From Mytilus galloprovincialis (taxonomy: Eukaryota; Mollusca; Bivalvia; Mytilida; Mytilidae): DNA of 64,000 nucleotides. The notes below the pieces were generated by a model. That model was not told the origin of the DNA, did no database searches, and saw nothing but the letters and a program-made list of their open reading frames with translations. A program made the position numbers and the translations under genes. How positions within the stretch are numbered: the stretch's first letter is position 1; each line of letters opens with the position of its first letter. The stretch covers positions 21,997,847 to 22,061,846 of the forward strand of contig NC_134851.1 of NCBI RefSeq assembly GCF_965363235.1, in the 5' to 3' direction. Shown here piece after piece: positions 47,826 through 60,000 of this stretch.

Positions 47826-48669
47826 TTATACATTCAATAGGAGATTTCGGACAAAGTTATATACATTTGTAGTTTGGAATAAAATGATGTCAATATGCAA
47901 TTTCATTTTCACAAAAAACTGAATAAAGCTTTCAACTCTTCTAAAAACGTTACATCGAAAATATGATAAAGATTTATATGACTCATAAAGTATATACGCA
48001 TACAATAATTGATAACAATTGTGCAGCCACAGTTTAGATGATGTGTTATAATACAAGTTGGTAGACTTTAAAAATAACAATGAATAGTTTTTAGTTTGTA
48101 AAGAAATATATATATATATAAAAAACAAACCATTTTATATTATTTGTCGCCATCAGGACCGTTTATAAAAGATAAAAATTGTACTGGCAATCAAGGTATT
48201 TGAAACTTGGAAACAATAAAAAAATGAAAACGTATATATAATCAAATATTGGTGTAAAACCTATTATGATACTTTTTACAAAAGTTTTTTTCTTTGTTCG
48301 ATTGGATACGTTTTAACTTTAGACATTTTAAGTTTAGTTCGAAGGTCAACCTTTTTGTTTCGGACCTTAGCTATGAATTCATACGGTTTCAGATATAATA
48401 ACGCCATATAATCTTTGCATTTTGGCATATGCCATAGGACAGTGAAAAAGTTGTACTGGAAGGAACTTTGTAAAGAAACATCCTTTTTTTTCTCATATTA
48501 CAGTACTTAGAAAACATATATTTCTGAACATGTATTAAATAAATTACACAATGAAAGTGACATTTTGTAAACCGGAATAGCAATTTTTCTCGCTTTATCA
48601 AAGAAAAAGTAAACGACACCTTATGTAAGATATCATGAAGCACTTGCAATGCTATGTTGCTTTAATAGT

Positions 48670-49770
48670 TGACATCATTGGCAATAAACATCATATATAA
48701 TCAGATAGAAACTAGGCGTTACTTTATAGTTGTTTGTGCTTCTTTCAAGATCACCAGAAAAAAAAAGAAAAGAAAAAAGACACTGGTTAACATAAAAAAA
48801 ATAGGTAATAATATAATTAACAAATCCACATTCATTAACCACGATGTTCATTTCAACAGTTATAGTCGCCTCAGTGATGTAGGATTTCAAACTAACTGGA
48901 ATAACTATAAGGGAGACGGATTTATATAAGTTTGTCTTGTTTGCGAATCCTAGTATATATATTGTATAATTTTATTTTGCCCACCTTTGAATTAAAATAT
49001 TGTTTAAACTAAACTTATTGAAATCCAGAACATTAACACTATTTCGAAGATTTAACCTTCGTTAAATGCACTTGAAAAAGAATGTACAACAAAGTAAATA
49101 TGAATGACAAAAACAACAAATACCCATCTTAAAATATTATCAAGTTAAAGGTTTATCGATTTTAAACTAAGTGCTAAATCAATTTTATGCACATGTTCTC
49201 GGATTATTTTCATTTAAATATCGCAGCGATTAAAAAAAAAATTCGAAGCTTTACATTAAACAAATAACAATGCATATTGAAGAGTTACTAATCGAATTTA
49301 AATACAGACACCCGTACATACAGTGATTTTTTCAAGACCTATACTGAGTTCTTTGAAAATCCAAAGTCTTGTATATTATAACCTTTAAACTTGGAATTGA
49401 TATCCAATCAAATTCTACTATATTGTAATAAAATGTATATCTCCTTTTTTTTTTATAAGTGAAGACAATAAAATTTTCCACTATAGCCAAGTGGATAAAT
49501 GACGTGATAGAGTACTTGGTATGTAAGTTGAACCGATTTATTATTATTGAAATTTTGTTGCGTGCGTAAACAATTTATATTTTGGACAGCGAAGAATAAT
49601 TCGCCGCTTGAAACATGCTAACAATGCATTCAATTATGTAATGCAAATACTAAGGATCACCGTAAAAAGTGATTTATTATACGATGTTGTTCAGTATCTT
49701 ATACTTTAGCAATATATTCATGGAGTATTGATTAATCCAAGTTGACAATTTGAGGTAATTACATTTTAAT
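48670..49770 (+). repeat. Local duplication, copy 2
   Basis: Second unit; of the two it sits at the 38.08-kb offset from 11266-11330, so it is the true counterpart of the copy A flank, and the 47-kb copy is extra. Confidence 0.75.
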
Positions 49771-50394
49771 GATAATTTCCTTATTCTCATAAAACTGACA
49801 CAACCACTCGATACTTCTACAACCGTTTTTATATAGTATTCAACGGAACACGTTATTTTCTATTTCTGAAACCTGAAAATGAAGATTGAAAAAATTGCAT
49901 GTTCAAAATTATTTTTGAAACTAATTTATAAAAAAGAAGTAATTAGTTGTCATGTGCAATCTTGTGAGTATTTAAAAGTAGTAATATATATTGAGAAACG
50001 CTATTTAAGTATCCACTTACTGAATTCACAAACATTCGTATCCCGAAAAATGGAAAACATTTCTCTTTTTATTAATATAATGCTTTTCGGTCAGATAATA
50101 GAGAAATTCTACAGACTAAACCTCCACAATAAAGGATCATGCAAACACTGAAAATACATGAAGTGTGATTGCATTCATTTGATATGTTTGAGCTTTGTGA
50201 TATTTCCATTTGATGATGGACTTTGCGTTACGAATTTTCCTAGACGTTCGATAATTTTATTATTTTACATTTTACACTCATCGATGTAAACTATGTTTGT
50301 AGTAATTCACTTGACTAATATACATAAACACAATTTGCGCGAGGCATGAGTTGTTGAAAACAATTATTTCTCTTTTATCTAAAATTGTTCCCGC

Positions 50395-50945
50395 ACCCGG
50401 AGGCGTCCTTCAACTTGCCCCTAAACAAATATATACTAGTTCAGTGATAATGAACGCCATACTAATTTCCAAATTGTACACAAGAAACTAAAATTAAAAT
50501 AATACAAGACTAACAAAGGCCAGAGTCTCCTGACTTGGGACAGGCACAAAAATGCGGCGGGGTTAAACATGTTTGTGAGATATCAACCCTCCCCCTATAC
50601 CTCTAGCCAATGTAGAAAAGTAAACGCATAACAATACGCACATTAAAATTCAGTTCAAGAGAAGTCCGAGTCTGATGTCAGAAGATGTAACCAAAGAAAA
50701 TAAACAAAATGACAATAATACATAAATAACAACAGACTACTAGCAGTTAATTGACATGCCAGCTCCAGACTTCAATTAAACTGACAGAAAGATTATGATT
50801 TCATAATATGAACATCAGGCACAATCCTTCCCGTTAGGGGTTTAGTATCATACCATCATAACATAACCCGTGTCAGTTAAGTTTTTTCGACAGATTTGCA
50901 TAGGTCGTTCATATGTTGTACTGTCACACCTCATGTGTCTGTCAC
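50395..50945 (+). repeat. GAGAATGGAAATGGG repeat, 3' portion
   Basis: CGCACCCGGAGGCGTCCTTC, CTAGTTCAGTGATAATGAAC, AGACTAACAAAGGCCAGAGT, GACTTGGGACAGGCAC, then GTGAGATATCAACCCTCCCC and CTGATGTCAGAAGATGTAAC. Longer at the 3' side than 17508-17780. Confidence 0.82.
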
Positions 50946-51754
50946 AAGTCAGGTTTTATTATTTGATGGCTGACCTTTGTTGCTGCAATTCATTTTTATT
51001 AGATAATCTTTAGACTAATGGTTTGCGGAACTATTATATATTTGATAAAAAAAAAAGATTTATTTTAAGTTTAAGGTACTAATAAACATTATAAAACGCT
51101 ACTGTATATTTTTTTGCAAGATTGCAATTTAACATTTAATTGTCAGCGTTTATCTCGGTTTATTTGATGGACCATAATGTATAAACATTTCCGATGACAT
51201 TCCAACAAAAGACAGTCAATGACATATACAAAATTTGAAGATAATAACGATCTATCAGGTTCAATTGTATCAACCATCTATATTTATAAACAAGTAACTG
51301 TTTACTTAAAAGACCATTGAAAATCATTTAGCATACCAATGAATTATGTGGATATCGTTTGTCCTGCATATGTTACAGTGATCTTAGATATTATATATCA
51401 AATTAAGAAGGTTAGCAACCAGAACACGGTAGTACATCGATTTTTTTTCTACAATCGAATAAGAAATATGTACTTAGTTGAATATTTAAATTAGTGGTTC
51501 ATCTGTATTCATGCACAAAATCCACGAAAATTGGGAACACATAAAAAAGCAAAATGAACCCTCGTTACTTCAAATTGATTTTGAACATATAATGGACTTC
51601 GATATATGATTTACACACAATTGTCATATAAAAGATCAAAGATTAAAATACACGTCACTATGATAAATTGAGATAAGTTTACGTGATGTTTTAGTCAATA
51701 TATTGTGTGACCACCCTGAGCAATTTACATTGTTGCAGTGTAGTTTTCTTTAAA

Positions 51755-52045
51755 GAAGAGGGACGAAAGATACCAAAGGGACAGTCAAACTCATAAATCT
51801 AAAACAAACTGACAACACCATGGCTAAAAATGAAAAAAGACAAAGAAAAAACAACAGCACACATGACACAACATAGAAACTAAAGAATAAACAACACGAA
51901 CCCCACCAAAAAACTAGGGGTGATCTCAGGTGCTCCAAAAGGGTAAGCAAATCCTGATCAACATGTGGCACCCGTCGTGTTGCTTATGTGATAACAAATC
52001 CGGTAAATAGTCTAATTCGGTAGGTCACATTCATGAAAGGGATTA
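51755..52045 (-). mobile_element. Reverse-transcriptase element tail, intergenic copy
   Basis: GGACGAAAGATACCAAAGGG, GACAACACCATGGCTAAA, GGGGTGATCTCAGGTGCTCC, GGCACCCGTCGTGTTGC, CCGGTAAATAGTCTAATTCG. Only the non-coding tail is present. Confidence 0.85.
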
Positions 52046-52207
52046 TTAACTATCACTGATATCATTGCTAGTGTACTATTAAACTAGTCCATGATCGTAT
52101 CATCAGCTCAGTAATCAATAGTAAGTAGCTGTTAGCTATACATTTTTGGTATGATAACTTACAATACAACATTCGCCCGTTTACAAATGTTTTTATGATT
52201 AATTAGA

Positions 52208-52282
52208 TAAAAGAAGATGTGGTATGAGTGCAAATGAGACAACTGTCAATCCCAGTTGTCTCATTGGCACTCACATATTAAG
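52208..52282. repeat. Head-to-head AAGATGTGG repeat palindrome
   Basis: Arms 52223-52245 and 52253-52275 pair with two mismatches around a 7-base loop; each arm is the head (ATGAGTGCxAATGAGACAAC) of the dispersed repeat in opposite orientation. Confidence 0.85.
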
Positions 52283-54654
52283 CAATCAAATATTAAGCAT
52301 ATATTAAGAAAAATAGTTACTCACTAAATCACCATAATTGTTAAGCATTGATTTCAAATGTTTAGGGTAGAATGTACATGTTTAAAGTAAATCCCGGAAA
52401 GCGCTTCAGATGAACAAAATGTATAATGTTATTTTCATTGACAAATTGGTCTTATGCTTGACAATGGGGTTGGCATTTGCGAATGTGGTTAGCATTTACG
52501 AATGCGGATATAAAGTTCTTTCTCAAGATATTCTATTGGATTTAAATCAAGTAACGTAAAGGGTAAGGGCAAAACACAAATGCGTTCCGAGTTACCAAAT
52601 CCATTGCTCCCTATTGCTGTCGTCGAATAATAGGTTTTAGTCTATTAAGGATCTTTAGAATTGTAGTTGCTAAAATGTCTTTTTTCATCCGAAATATACA
52701 AACCTGTCAATTAGCACGCTATTTTCTATAAATGTTCCCTGTAACGATATGTTTTATTTAGTTATAGTTAGATATCATATGTTAGACGTATAGCCTTGAA
52801 ATACAAAAACAACCCGCATTGGTCTAATATGTAGCATACAATTCACAGCAAAATTAAATAAACGAGTGTTGAATAATGAAATTTGAGTTAATAAAGGGTA
52901 TTTAAAATCTGATAAATGAACTGTGCAGTTATCATACACCTACAATGATGATATGTTTCAAGTAGTACATGTAAATATGTTAACTAGATTTGTGAATGCC
53001 ACTCACATATTACTTGTTGAAGTTGTCGTTAGTGGTAGATATAAAAAAAAAATGTATTGATTTTTTAAAAGCAAATTGACTTAACCAATGCATTTTATTA
53101 TGAGCTTTCTCAAAACTGAAATTATTTAAAACTTTTGTCTTCGTCAAAAAAATTGTATTTATAGAACTCGTATTGTGTAAATGTATTATGTCGTATTTTT
53201 CTTAAAGCATTTATTTTTGTATTGTATATTTCTAAGCTTCACATGCAATAAAGAACATATTTTTGTCAAAATTAAAAAGAAGATAATGATTCCATTTCCT
53301 TTTCATTAATTGTGTGAGCTAGTGTATAATTTCTAACATATTGTTAAACCTTTTTTAAGAATACATGAAAACAATTTGTATTCACTTTAGGAAATTGAAT
53401 TTAACATTGATTCCAAAATATTTTGACATATATTGAAATATATCCTTGCTCTTTTAAATTTTGTTTAAACCAAGAGAGAGTACACTTTTACTGACACTCC
53501 CTCAGAATGTAAATACATGGAATAGTTTGAAATTCTACGCACTTAAAAAAGAAAGAAAACAACACGATATACATTTAAAGCGTTCAATGCGCTTTTCTGG
53601 ATTTACCTTCATCAGGAACGCAGAAAGCCGAAAATTTAAAAGCCATTGATGTATAAAGACCGAATACGTCGGACAGCTATAAACCAAAAAGGACTTGAAA
53701 ATAGCCGAATCTATCTAAGGCCGACTTTGCCTGACGAAGTCGAAACCTTAGTTGCTGTATAATTTTCAAAATTTAAATACGGGCAGTTTTAGATAATTTG
53801 TTACAAATCAATCAGTACCGGAATTCTAATACCTTGTTGATGATACTGCAAAGTTTACAGTAATACACGACAGGTTGTGGAAAATTATTTTTTTTCTAAA
53901 TTTTGTTTTTGTTTTTTGTTTTGTTTTATAAAAATCAACTTTAAAGAAGTTATAGTAAACAAATAAAGAAAACTACAAGGGACATTCAAAACGAAAAGTC
54001 CAATATAAAATGGCTAAATCAACAACTCAAACAGTTCAAACGGATGGAAGACATCTGTCATCTTCCCTACTTTATGGCCAGCTATTCCTACCATTTGTAT
54101 GACAGACGTGCACAATTCCAATATATTCACATCAATGTGTATAAACATACTTTGCTTGAGTTAGAGATTTCAGGAATAATATTATTTACGGTATTTGCTG
54201 TTACTTGTCTTCATTTGTACAAACCAATTTGAAGAACCCGTATACATCTAAGGCAATTTTTAGGTAAGTTTCCTTAAAATGTCTCCTGATTTGAATTGAG
54301 TTTTCTGATATAAAGCAAATCTCTAAAACTTTTGAGAAACCGAGCATACTATTTTTGCGCAGAAATAATATGTCTGCTTGTTAGATGACAAAAGAAACCA
54401 TAAAATGATGAAAAAAGATTCCATTATACAGGATATTCGATATATACTAAGTATTCGAATTTCAAGGTGTTTTGATTATGACTTGGCAAATAAAAAAAGG
54501 AATAGGTAAAATAATGAATAAAACAATAAAAAACCACACCATTAGCATAATATTTGATAAAAATAATCCTTACGCAGCAAATTCTCCATTTAAAAAAAAA
54601 CAATCTCAAAGATTTTAATCAATAATATTTTAATCGTACAGATTGTACAACCAT

Positions 54655-54830
54655 GTTAACACGTTTGATGAACATCATGACATAATATCTATAAGATTTA
54701 TTCGGCGGGAGGTATATGTCTAAATGTCAAAATGGCGTGAAATTTAAAAATCACTAATAAAAGTCTTTATCTAAGTTATATTAATATGTAGATATCTGTT
54801 GTGCTATGGTAAAGTAAATACAAATTAATA
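54655..54830. repeat. 5'-flank segment of CHS B conserved with CHS A
   Basis: Counterpart of 16740-16910: GATGAACATCATGACATAAT, GGCGGGAGGTAT, TTATATTAATATGT. Lies about 2.2 kb before the start codon. Confidence 0.75.
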
Positions 54831-54949
54831 TAGACATGCCGTTATTTGCAGCCTAAAGCGGGAATGCCATTTTTCACTGATCCTCCTTAGCATTTGCAAA
54901 ACTTTATCATTATGATTTTCCGTACGAGCAACAATGTTGGTTTGAAGAC

Positions 54950-55345
54950 GGGTCAAGTTTATTCGTTCATCAGAATTTACAGACCAATTGTACCAAGTCA
55001 GGAATATGGCCATTGTTATATTATAGTTCGTTACTGTGTGTGTTACATTTTACCGTTGTGTCGTTTGTTTTCTCTTATATTTGAGTGTGAATTCACATTA
55101 CTATAAGACGTGTCACGGTACTTTTCTATCCCAAATTCATGTATTTGGTTTTGATGTTATATTTGTTATTCTCATTGGATTTTGTCTTATGCTAAGTCCG
55201 TTTCTGTGTGTGTTACATTTTAATGTTGTGTCGTTGTTCTCCTCTTATATTTAATACGTTTCCCTCAGTTTTAGTTTGTTATCCCGATTTTGTTTTTTGT
55301 CAATCCATTTACGAGTTTTGAACAGCAGTATACTACTGTTGTCTT
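54950..55345. repeat. Dispersed repeat with internal doubling
   Basis: TGTGTGTTACATTTTA and GTTGTGTCGTT..TTCTC.TCTTATATTT occur at 55035-55082 and 55206-55252. The end GAACAGCAGTATA matches 17938-17950. Creates overlapping hydrophobic open frames that are not genes. Confidence 0.7.
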
Positions 55346-55790
55346 TATTCATATGTCCCAATTAGTCCGATTATTTATTAATACGTATTAAAAAATAAAT
55401 GGAAAAAACCCAAGGGAAATGTCGCACAGCCAGCAAATTCAACCAAAGATCAGGAAACAGCCCAAAGCCACCAATGTGTCTTCAGGCGGGTTTCGATGGT
55501 CCTCTAAGCAACAATGTGTACTACTTAAGTTTAAATAGACGTCACACTAATCTTCGAAACATGAATGAACAAGATTGAAAAAGAAAAGAACTGATTCACA
55601 TTAAAGGGATTTATTGTTATTCGAGAATATTCAATCGAGTGCAAAGTGTCTGATTGCTTGAGTTTCATGCAGACTTATATATCCCATATTGCGTTGTGAA
55701 AATAAATGAATTAACGCTGCATGACTTAACGTACGTTAAACGTTTTGCCTCTTTCTAAAGTTTGGATTTGTTTCAGGCAGATATCTAATT

Positions 55791-56605
55791 GCATTGCTTA
55801 CATACGAGAACATGATTATAATATGATTATAATATGGCGTGCTTCTTTCGCTTAGTAAACAACATATAAACTTCTTTATATATCTTTACTAAGCGCAGAC
55901 CTATATATATACATAATAATGGTTGTTAAAAAATACCCCCCCACGTAAATCCACAGGTATCGTTCCAAATGTACAAATACTATGTCGTTTTTGCTGTGTT
56001 AAAAATTACAACTTAAAAAACCTTACAGAACCACATTTATATTATAACTAAAGAATATATGCATTACAAATCGGTAAAAAAAATGTAAAAAGTTAAAAAA
56101 AAAAAAAAAAAATCTCAAAAATCCATTTATGTTTTTAGCGCAATTACATCATTTCAAAATGATAGAATTGTTAAATAAATGAGGAAAAGATTGCTTTCAG
56201 TCAATGCTTTGAGAATATGAAAGGAAGCTAAACAAAATGATAGAATTGTTAAATAAATGAGGAAAAGATTGCTTTCAGTCAATGCTTTGAGAATATAAAA
56301 AGAAAAGATATGGTCACCGTGCGTTTTTACCGGCTAAGATACAAAAAAGGAAAATTCCATGAAGAATCCTTCAGAAAATGCACAGTTTTAGAGTTACCTA
56401 ACCTGAAAAAGCCATTTTTTTTTAAAACAACCGAAAATAATCAACACTTGTAAACATATTAATATTTATAAGTTATATTCTTATAAATTGGTTCTTTAAA
56501 ATGATAATTCACATTAAATATCTGCATTCCTGCACTGCATGCATTGCTTACATACGAGAAACATAATTATGATATGGCGTGCTTCTTTCGCTTAGTAAAC
56601 AACAT
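55791..56605 (+). repeat. 65-75-bp direct repeats flanking a ~670-bp segment
   Basis: GCATTGCTTACATACGAGAA and ATGGCGTGCTTCTTTCGCTT through CTTAGTAAACAACAT occur at 55791-55865 and 56541-56605, 750 bp apart. Between them lies a 78-bp unit repeated twice (56157-56300, with GATAGAATTGTTAAATAAAT). Confidence 0.85.
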
Positions 56606-56614
56606 TGAATAAAC

Positions 56615-56745
56615 TCTTCATTGATACCATGATCTTATATTTGCACCAGATGTGCGTGTCATCTTCAAAAGTCTTATCATTGACGCCTGAATAAAAAAAG
56701 TTATAAATTCCAAATAAAGTGAAAAGTTGAAGAGAGTTAAATTCG
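56615..56745 (+). repeat. CGCGCGTTTCGTCTAC-family repeat, degraded, before CHS B
   Basis: CATTGATACCATGATCTTAT, CACCAGATGTGCGTGTCATC, TCTTATCATTGACGCC, GTGAAAAGTTGAAGAG. Lies about 190 bp before the start codon of CHS B, inside the likely proximal upstream region. Confidence 0.7.
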
Positions 56746-56899
56746 GTTTAAAAAAAAGAGAAAATGCTAATAGCACGCTTTTCAAGTTGTTTAAAAATAT
56801 ATGCCATATTGCGTTGTATTTGTAATTGTGAATTATTTTTGTGTTTCTATAGCAACAATTTGTTATTCGCAATTTACCACTGATACACTTTGTTTTCAG

Positions 56900-56929
56900 T
56901 TTTAATACGATTTTGTTGATGTGTTAAGA
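56900..56929 (+). other. Putative 5'UTR part of CHS B first coding exon
   Basis: Counterpart of the copy A segment: acceptor-like TTTTCAG followed by 30 bases with an in-frame TAA before the ATG. This supports a non-coding leader spliced to the start exon. Confidence 0.5.
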
Positions 56930-57006
56930 ATGGCAGAAAAACCGGAAGGAAGTAAAACGTTTTCACGAATAGCCAACCCCCTGGTTATAGAACAGTATCA
57001 AACGGA
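56930..57006 (+). CDS. CHS B coding exon 1 (start exon)
   Basis: ATG at 56930, donor GTAAGT, phase 2 out, 25 full codons. The segment from a likely acceptor (TTTTCAG ending 56899) to the ATG contains an in-frame TAA (56903-56905), so translation most probably starts here and a 5'UTR intron lies upstream. The exon aligns with copy A 18779-18858, which is three bases longer. Confidence 0.83.
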
Positions 57007-60000
57007 GTAAGTTAAAATACATTTTAATTTTTCTAAGCATGTTGTAACTGTATACATGTATGCCATGATAACGAACAATACTAATCATTGTACTATGACA
57101 TTTTAATTCTGTTTTGTCATCAATAAGGAGGTCATGTAATCCTTATTATAACTTGATCGATATTTCAACTCTTTTAGACTTGACATTGATCATGAAAAAA
57201 ATACATATACAAGAAAAATAAAATACGAAGTAAAACATTGAATGATTTTTACCAACAGATTATCAAAGATAGCCAAACACATTAAGGCAATGAAAACAAA
57301 TACAATCATACAATCAGTTACAAAAGTAGTGTCTTTTAAAAGGTCATATCAACAACTGACCGGGTTATTTTTTTATTTTAAATCTTTAATTAAGTCGTCA
57401 AAAGCTATTCTTTTTATTTTTACAGAAATGTTGAAATCAAAGAAAATGAAGATAATGAAGAACACGAAGAACGTACAAAGGAATATGATAGCAACCTGAA
57501 ACTAAAGCCGGAAAAGATTTTAAAAATTGCCTTTGCAATATTCCTTTTCATTATTGCTTTTGCAAGTGCATTTATTGGACGAATAACATTGCATATCCTT
57601 ATATGGCACATCAATCCACCGATGGAAACTCCAATCTCAGTTATAAATACTCTCGGAGGTCTTCTCGAGCCAAACTGTACCATATGCATGAACGAAACAT
57701 CGTGCACGAGTAAAAGGAATTCTACTGCAGTTGACGAATCATGGATATGGGGACTTTTTTTGGTTATAATCGCGCCATATTGCTTTACCTTTATGTCGAC
57801 TTTTTTTAGAATCTGCTTTAAATCCAATAAAAAATTAAACTGGAAAGTTCTTGTTGCAGTAAGTTTAAATAAGAATTTTTTTACTACTATATATGTCATA
57901 TTATGTCATACTGGGAATATACAATGTAGTATTTTATTGCGAAGGAATTACTTTGATATAAAAATACTTTATAAAGATGTCTTTGTGGTACAAAAGAAAA
58001 CAAAACAAATATTCGGATATTGTATACGCTATTCAAATAAATGGAGTATACTGTTTAGTAATTGTCGGAATTAGAAGTTATACAATTTATGATTTCAGAG
58101 TCGTTCGACCTTTTGTTATTAATAGCAATATGGCTTTATCTACAATTTTATCAGTCCATGACTGTTAAAGTACTAGTAACACACGAGCAAATGCGAATCC
58201 ATTTACACTAGGGCCTGCGAGATTGACGTTGTTGTACAAAATGTCAAGAATATGTCAAAGTACATAGCATCTCGGTTCATCCACCGTGCAATATTATACT
58301 CATTTTTTACTGTTTTACTTATCAACTCTGTACATAAATATTCAGCATTGTCAAAGGAAATTTTTTTGCATATAGAAATCAACATACAGATAGTTACTTT
58401 CTATAAAGACACATTAACCCCGCCACATTCTGTATGTATGTGCATTTCCCAAGTCAGGAGCCTGTAATTCGATCGTTGTCGTTTGATTTTGTGTCACACA
58501 TATTTGTTTTTCGTTCATTTTTTGTACCTATATTAGGCCGTTTGTTTTCTCGTTTGAAGTGTTTTACATTATCATTTTGGTGCCTTTTAAAGCTGACTAA
58601 TGGATACTATAATGACTTTGTTGAAACATACTTGAATTATGACATAGGATACATTGCATATGTTATGGTTACAATCTGTCATCTTTCCCACGACTTATTA
58701 CCAGATGTTTATTTTCCTCTCCTTTACGAAAGTAACACACTGGAACACAAACTAAATTTTGACTCTTTACATTTTAACAAGAGTTTGTATTTTTTCTCAA
58801 TATGTATAAAGGGGAATGTGCAGTCAAAACATATTTCAAATTGTTATGATTGCAGGTTCCTAAGTTAAGTGATACGAATTGTTATTGATTGAAAAACGAC
58901 CTAAATAAAGGGAAAAAAGGCTTCTTCAACAGAAAAATGACAATGCCTTCTTTACAGTTCCACCTGATTTTTGATTGGTTGTAGAAGGTTTGTATTTACT
59001 GAGTTCACACATTTCTTGTTTGTTTGTCGACAAACGTTTACCAATATTTATGAATTTAGCAGTTTGTATCTCTTTTGTTTATTTTCCCTGTCATAACATG
59101 ACCCAATGGTCTGTTCTTCTCCATCTTATCATGTGTTTATAATGTTTATATTACTAATGTCTTCATAATTTGCAGGTGATTATAATTGAAACCCTCCATT
59201 CAGTTGGACTCTCTATATTGGGATTTCTTGTGTTACCTGCATTTGATCCAGCTTCTGCGTCAGTCGTTTACTTAGCAACTGGCGTTTTCCTGCCTTTACT
59301 TGACCTTTGTGATAAGATTGTCAATGCGATTGGTAAGAAAGTCCCTAACAGATTGAATAATCAACAGAATACCAATGTCAAAACACCAGAGCAAGAAAAC
59401 AATGGAACTACACAAGACAGCAGTTCAGAAAATACCATAGGATCGCCTGTTAAAAGTTCATTCTGTAGTGAGACATCAAAACTATCATTCTTATTGCCAT
59501 TCGGTGGATTTACAATGCAGATTGCGGGAATTATTTTGATAGCAATTTACATTAAAATTGGATCAACCATGGTTTTATTTGTGCTGTCCGTCTTTTTAGT
59601 CTCAATTAAGTACTGGGAAAACTTCATTTCTATGGGGGAAAATGACTCGATCTTTTTCAGCAAATTGAAACGAGAACTACATATAGGAAGAACTAAAACA
59701 TCGTGTATAGTCAGTTTCTGGAAAATCCTTATAACTTTCCTAGCAGTTATAACGATTTTTACTAGTCGAGGTACTGACTCAATGTTGGCTTTTAGAGCAT
59801 TGTTCAATAAAGGAATAGCATCGACAAATACCTTTTTTGGAGAGCAACACATTGGATTAAATACAATTTGCAAAACAAATGTGCCATTTTTAGCGGCACT
59901 TATTTGTATTATTTGTGATTACCTGTGTTACAAGACATCCAAAACCGTATGCGTAATCAACTGTCAACGGTTCGGCTTTAGTTTTCCAATGACTTCTATT

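Larger units (their letters stand above)
42591..56899. other. Spacer between CHS A and CHS B, no gene seen
   Basis: 14.3 kb of AT-rich DNA made of dispersed repeats and the duplicated 5' flank of the gene pair. Open frames here (for example the minus-strand one at 44458-44745) have no recognisable domain and lie in repeat sequence. Confidence 0.6.

Noticed and set aside
54894..55254. Hydrophobic open frames as a small membrane protein
   Set aside because: Come from a dispersed repeat with an internally doubled segment; two frames overlap in the same bases.
57420..57899. 159-residue minus-strand open frame
   Set aside because: Exact antisense shadow of CHS B exon 2; a similar shadow lies opposite CHS A exon 2 and the exon 3 pair (21905-22261, 59547-59873).
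58252..58868. Two open frames in CHS B intron 2 as an extra exon
   Set aside because: No motif of chitin synthases, exon 2 joins exon 3 in phase 0 without them, and part (about 58520-58600) resembles the AAGATGTGG repeat tail.
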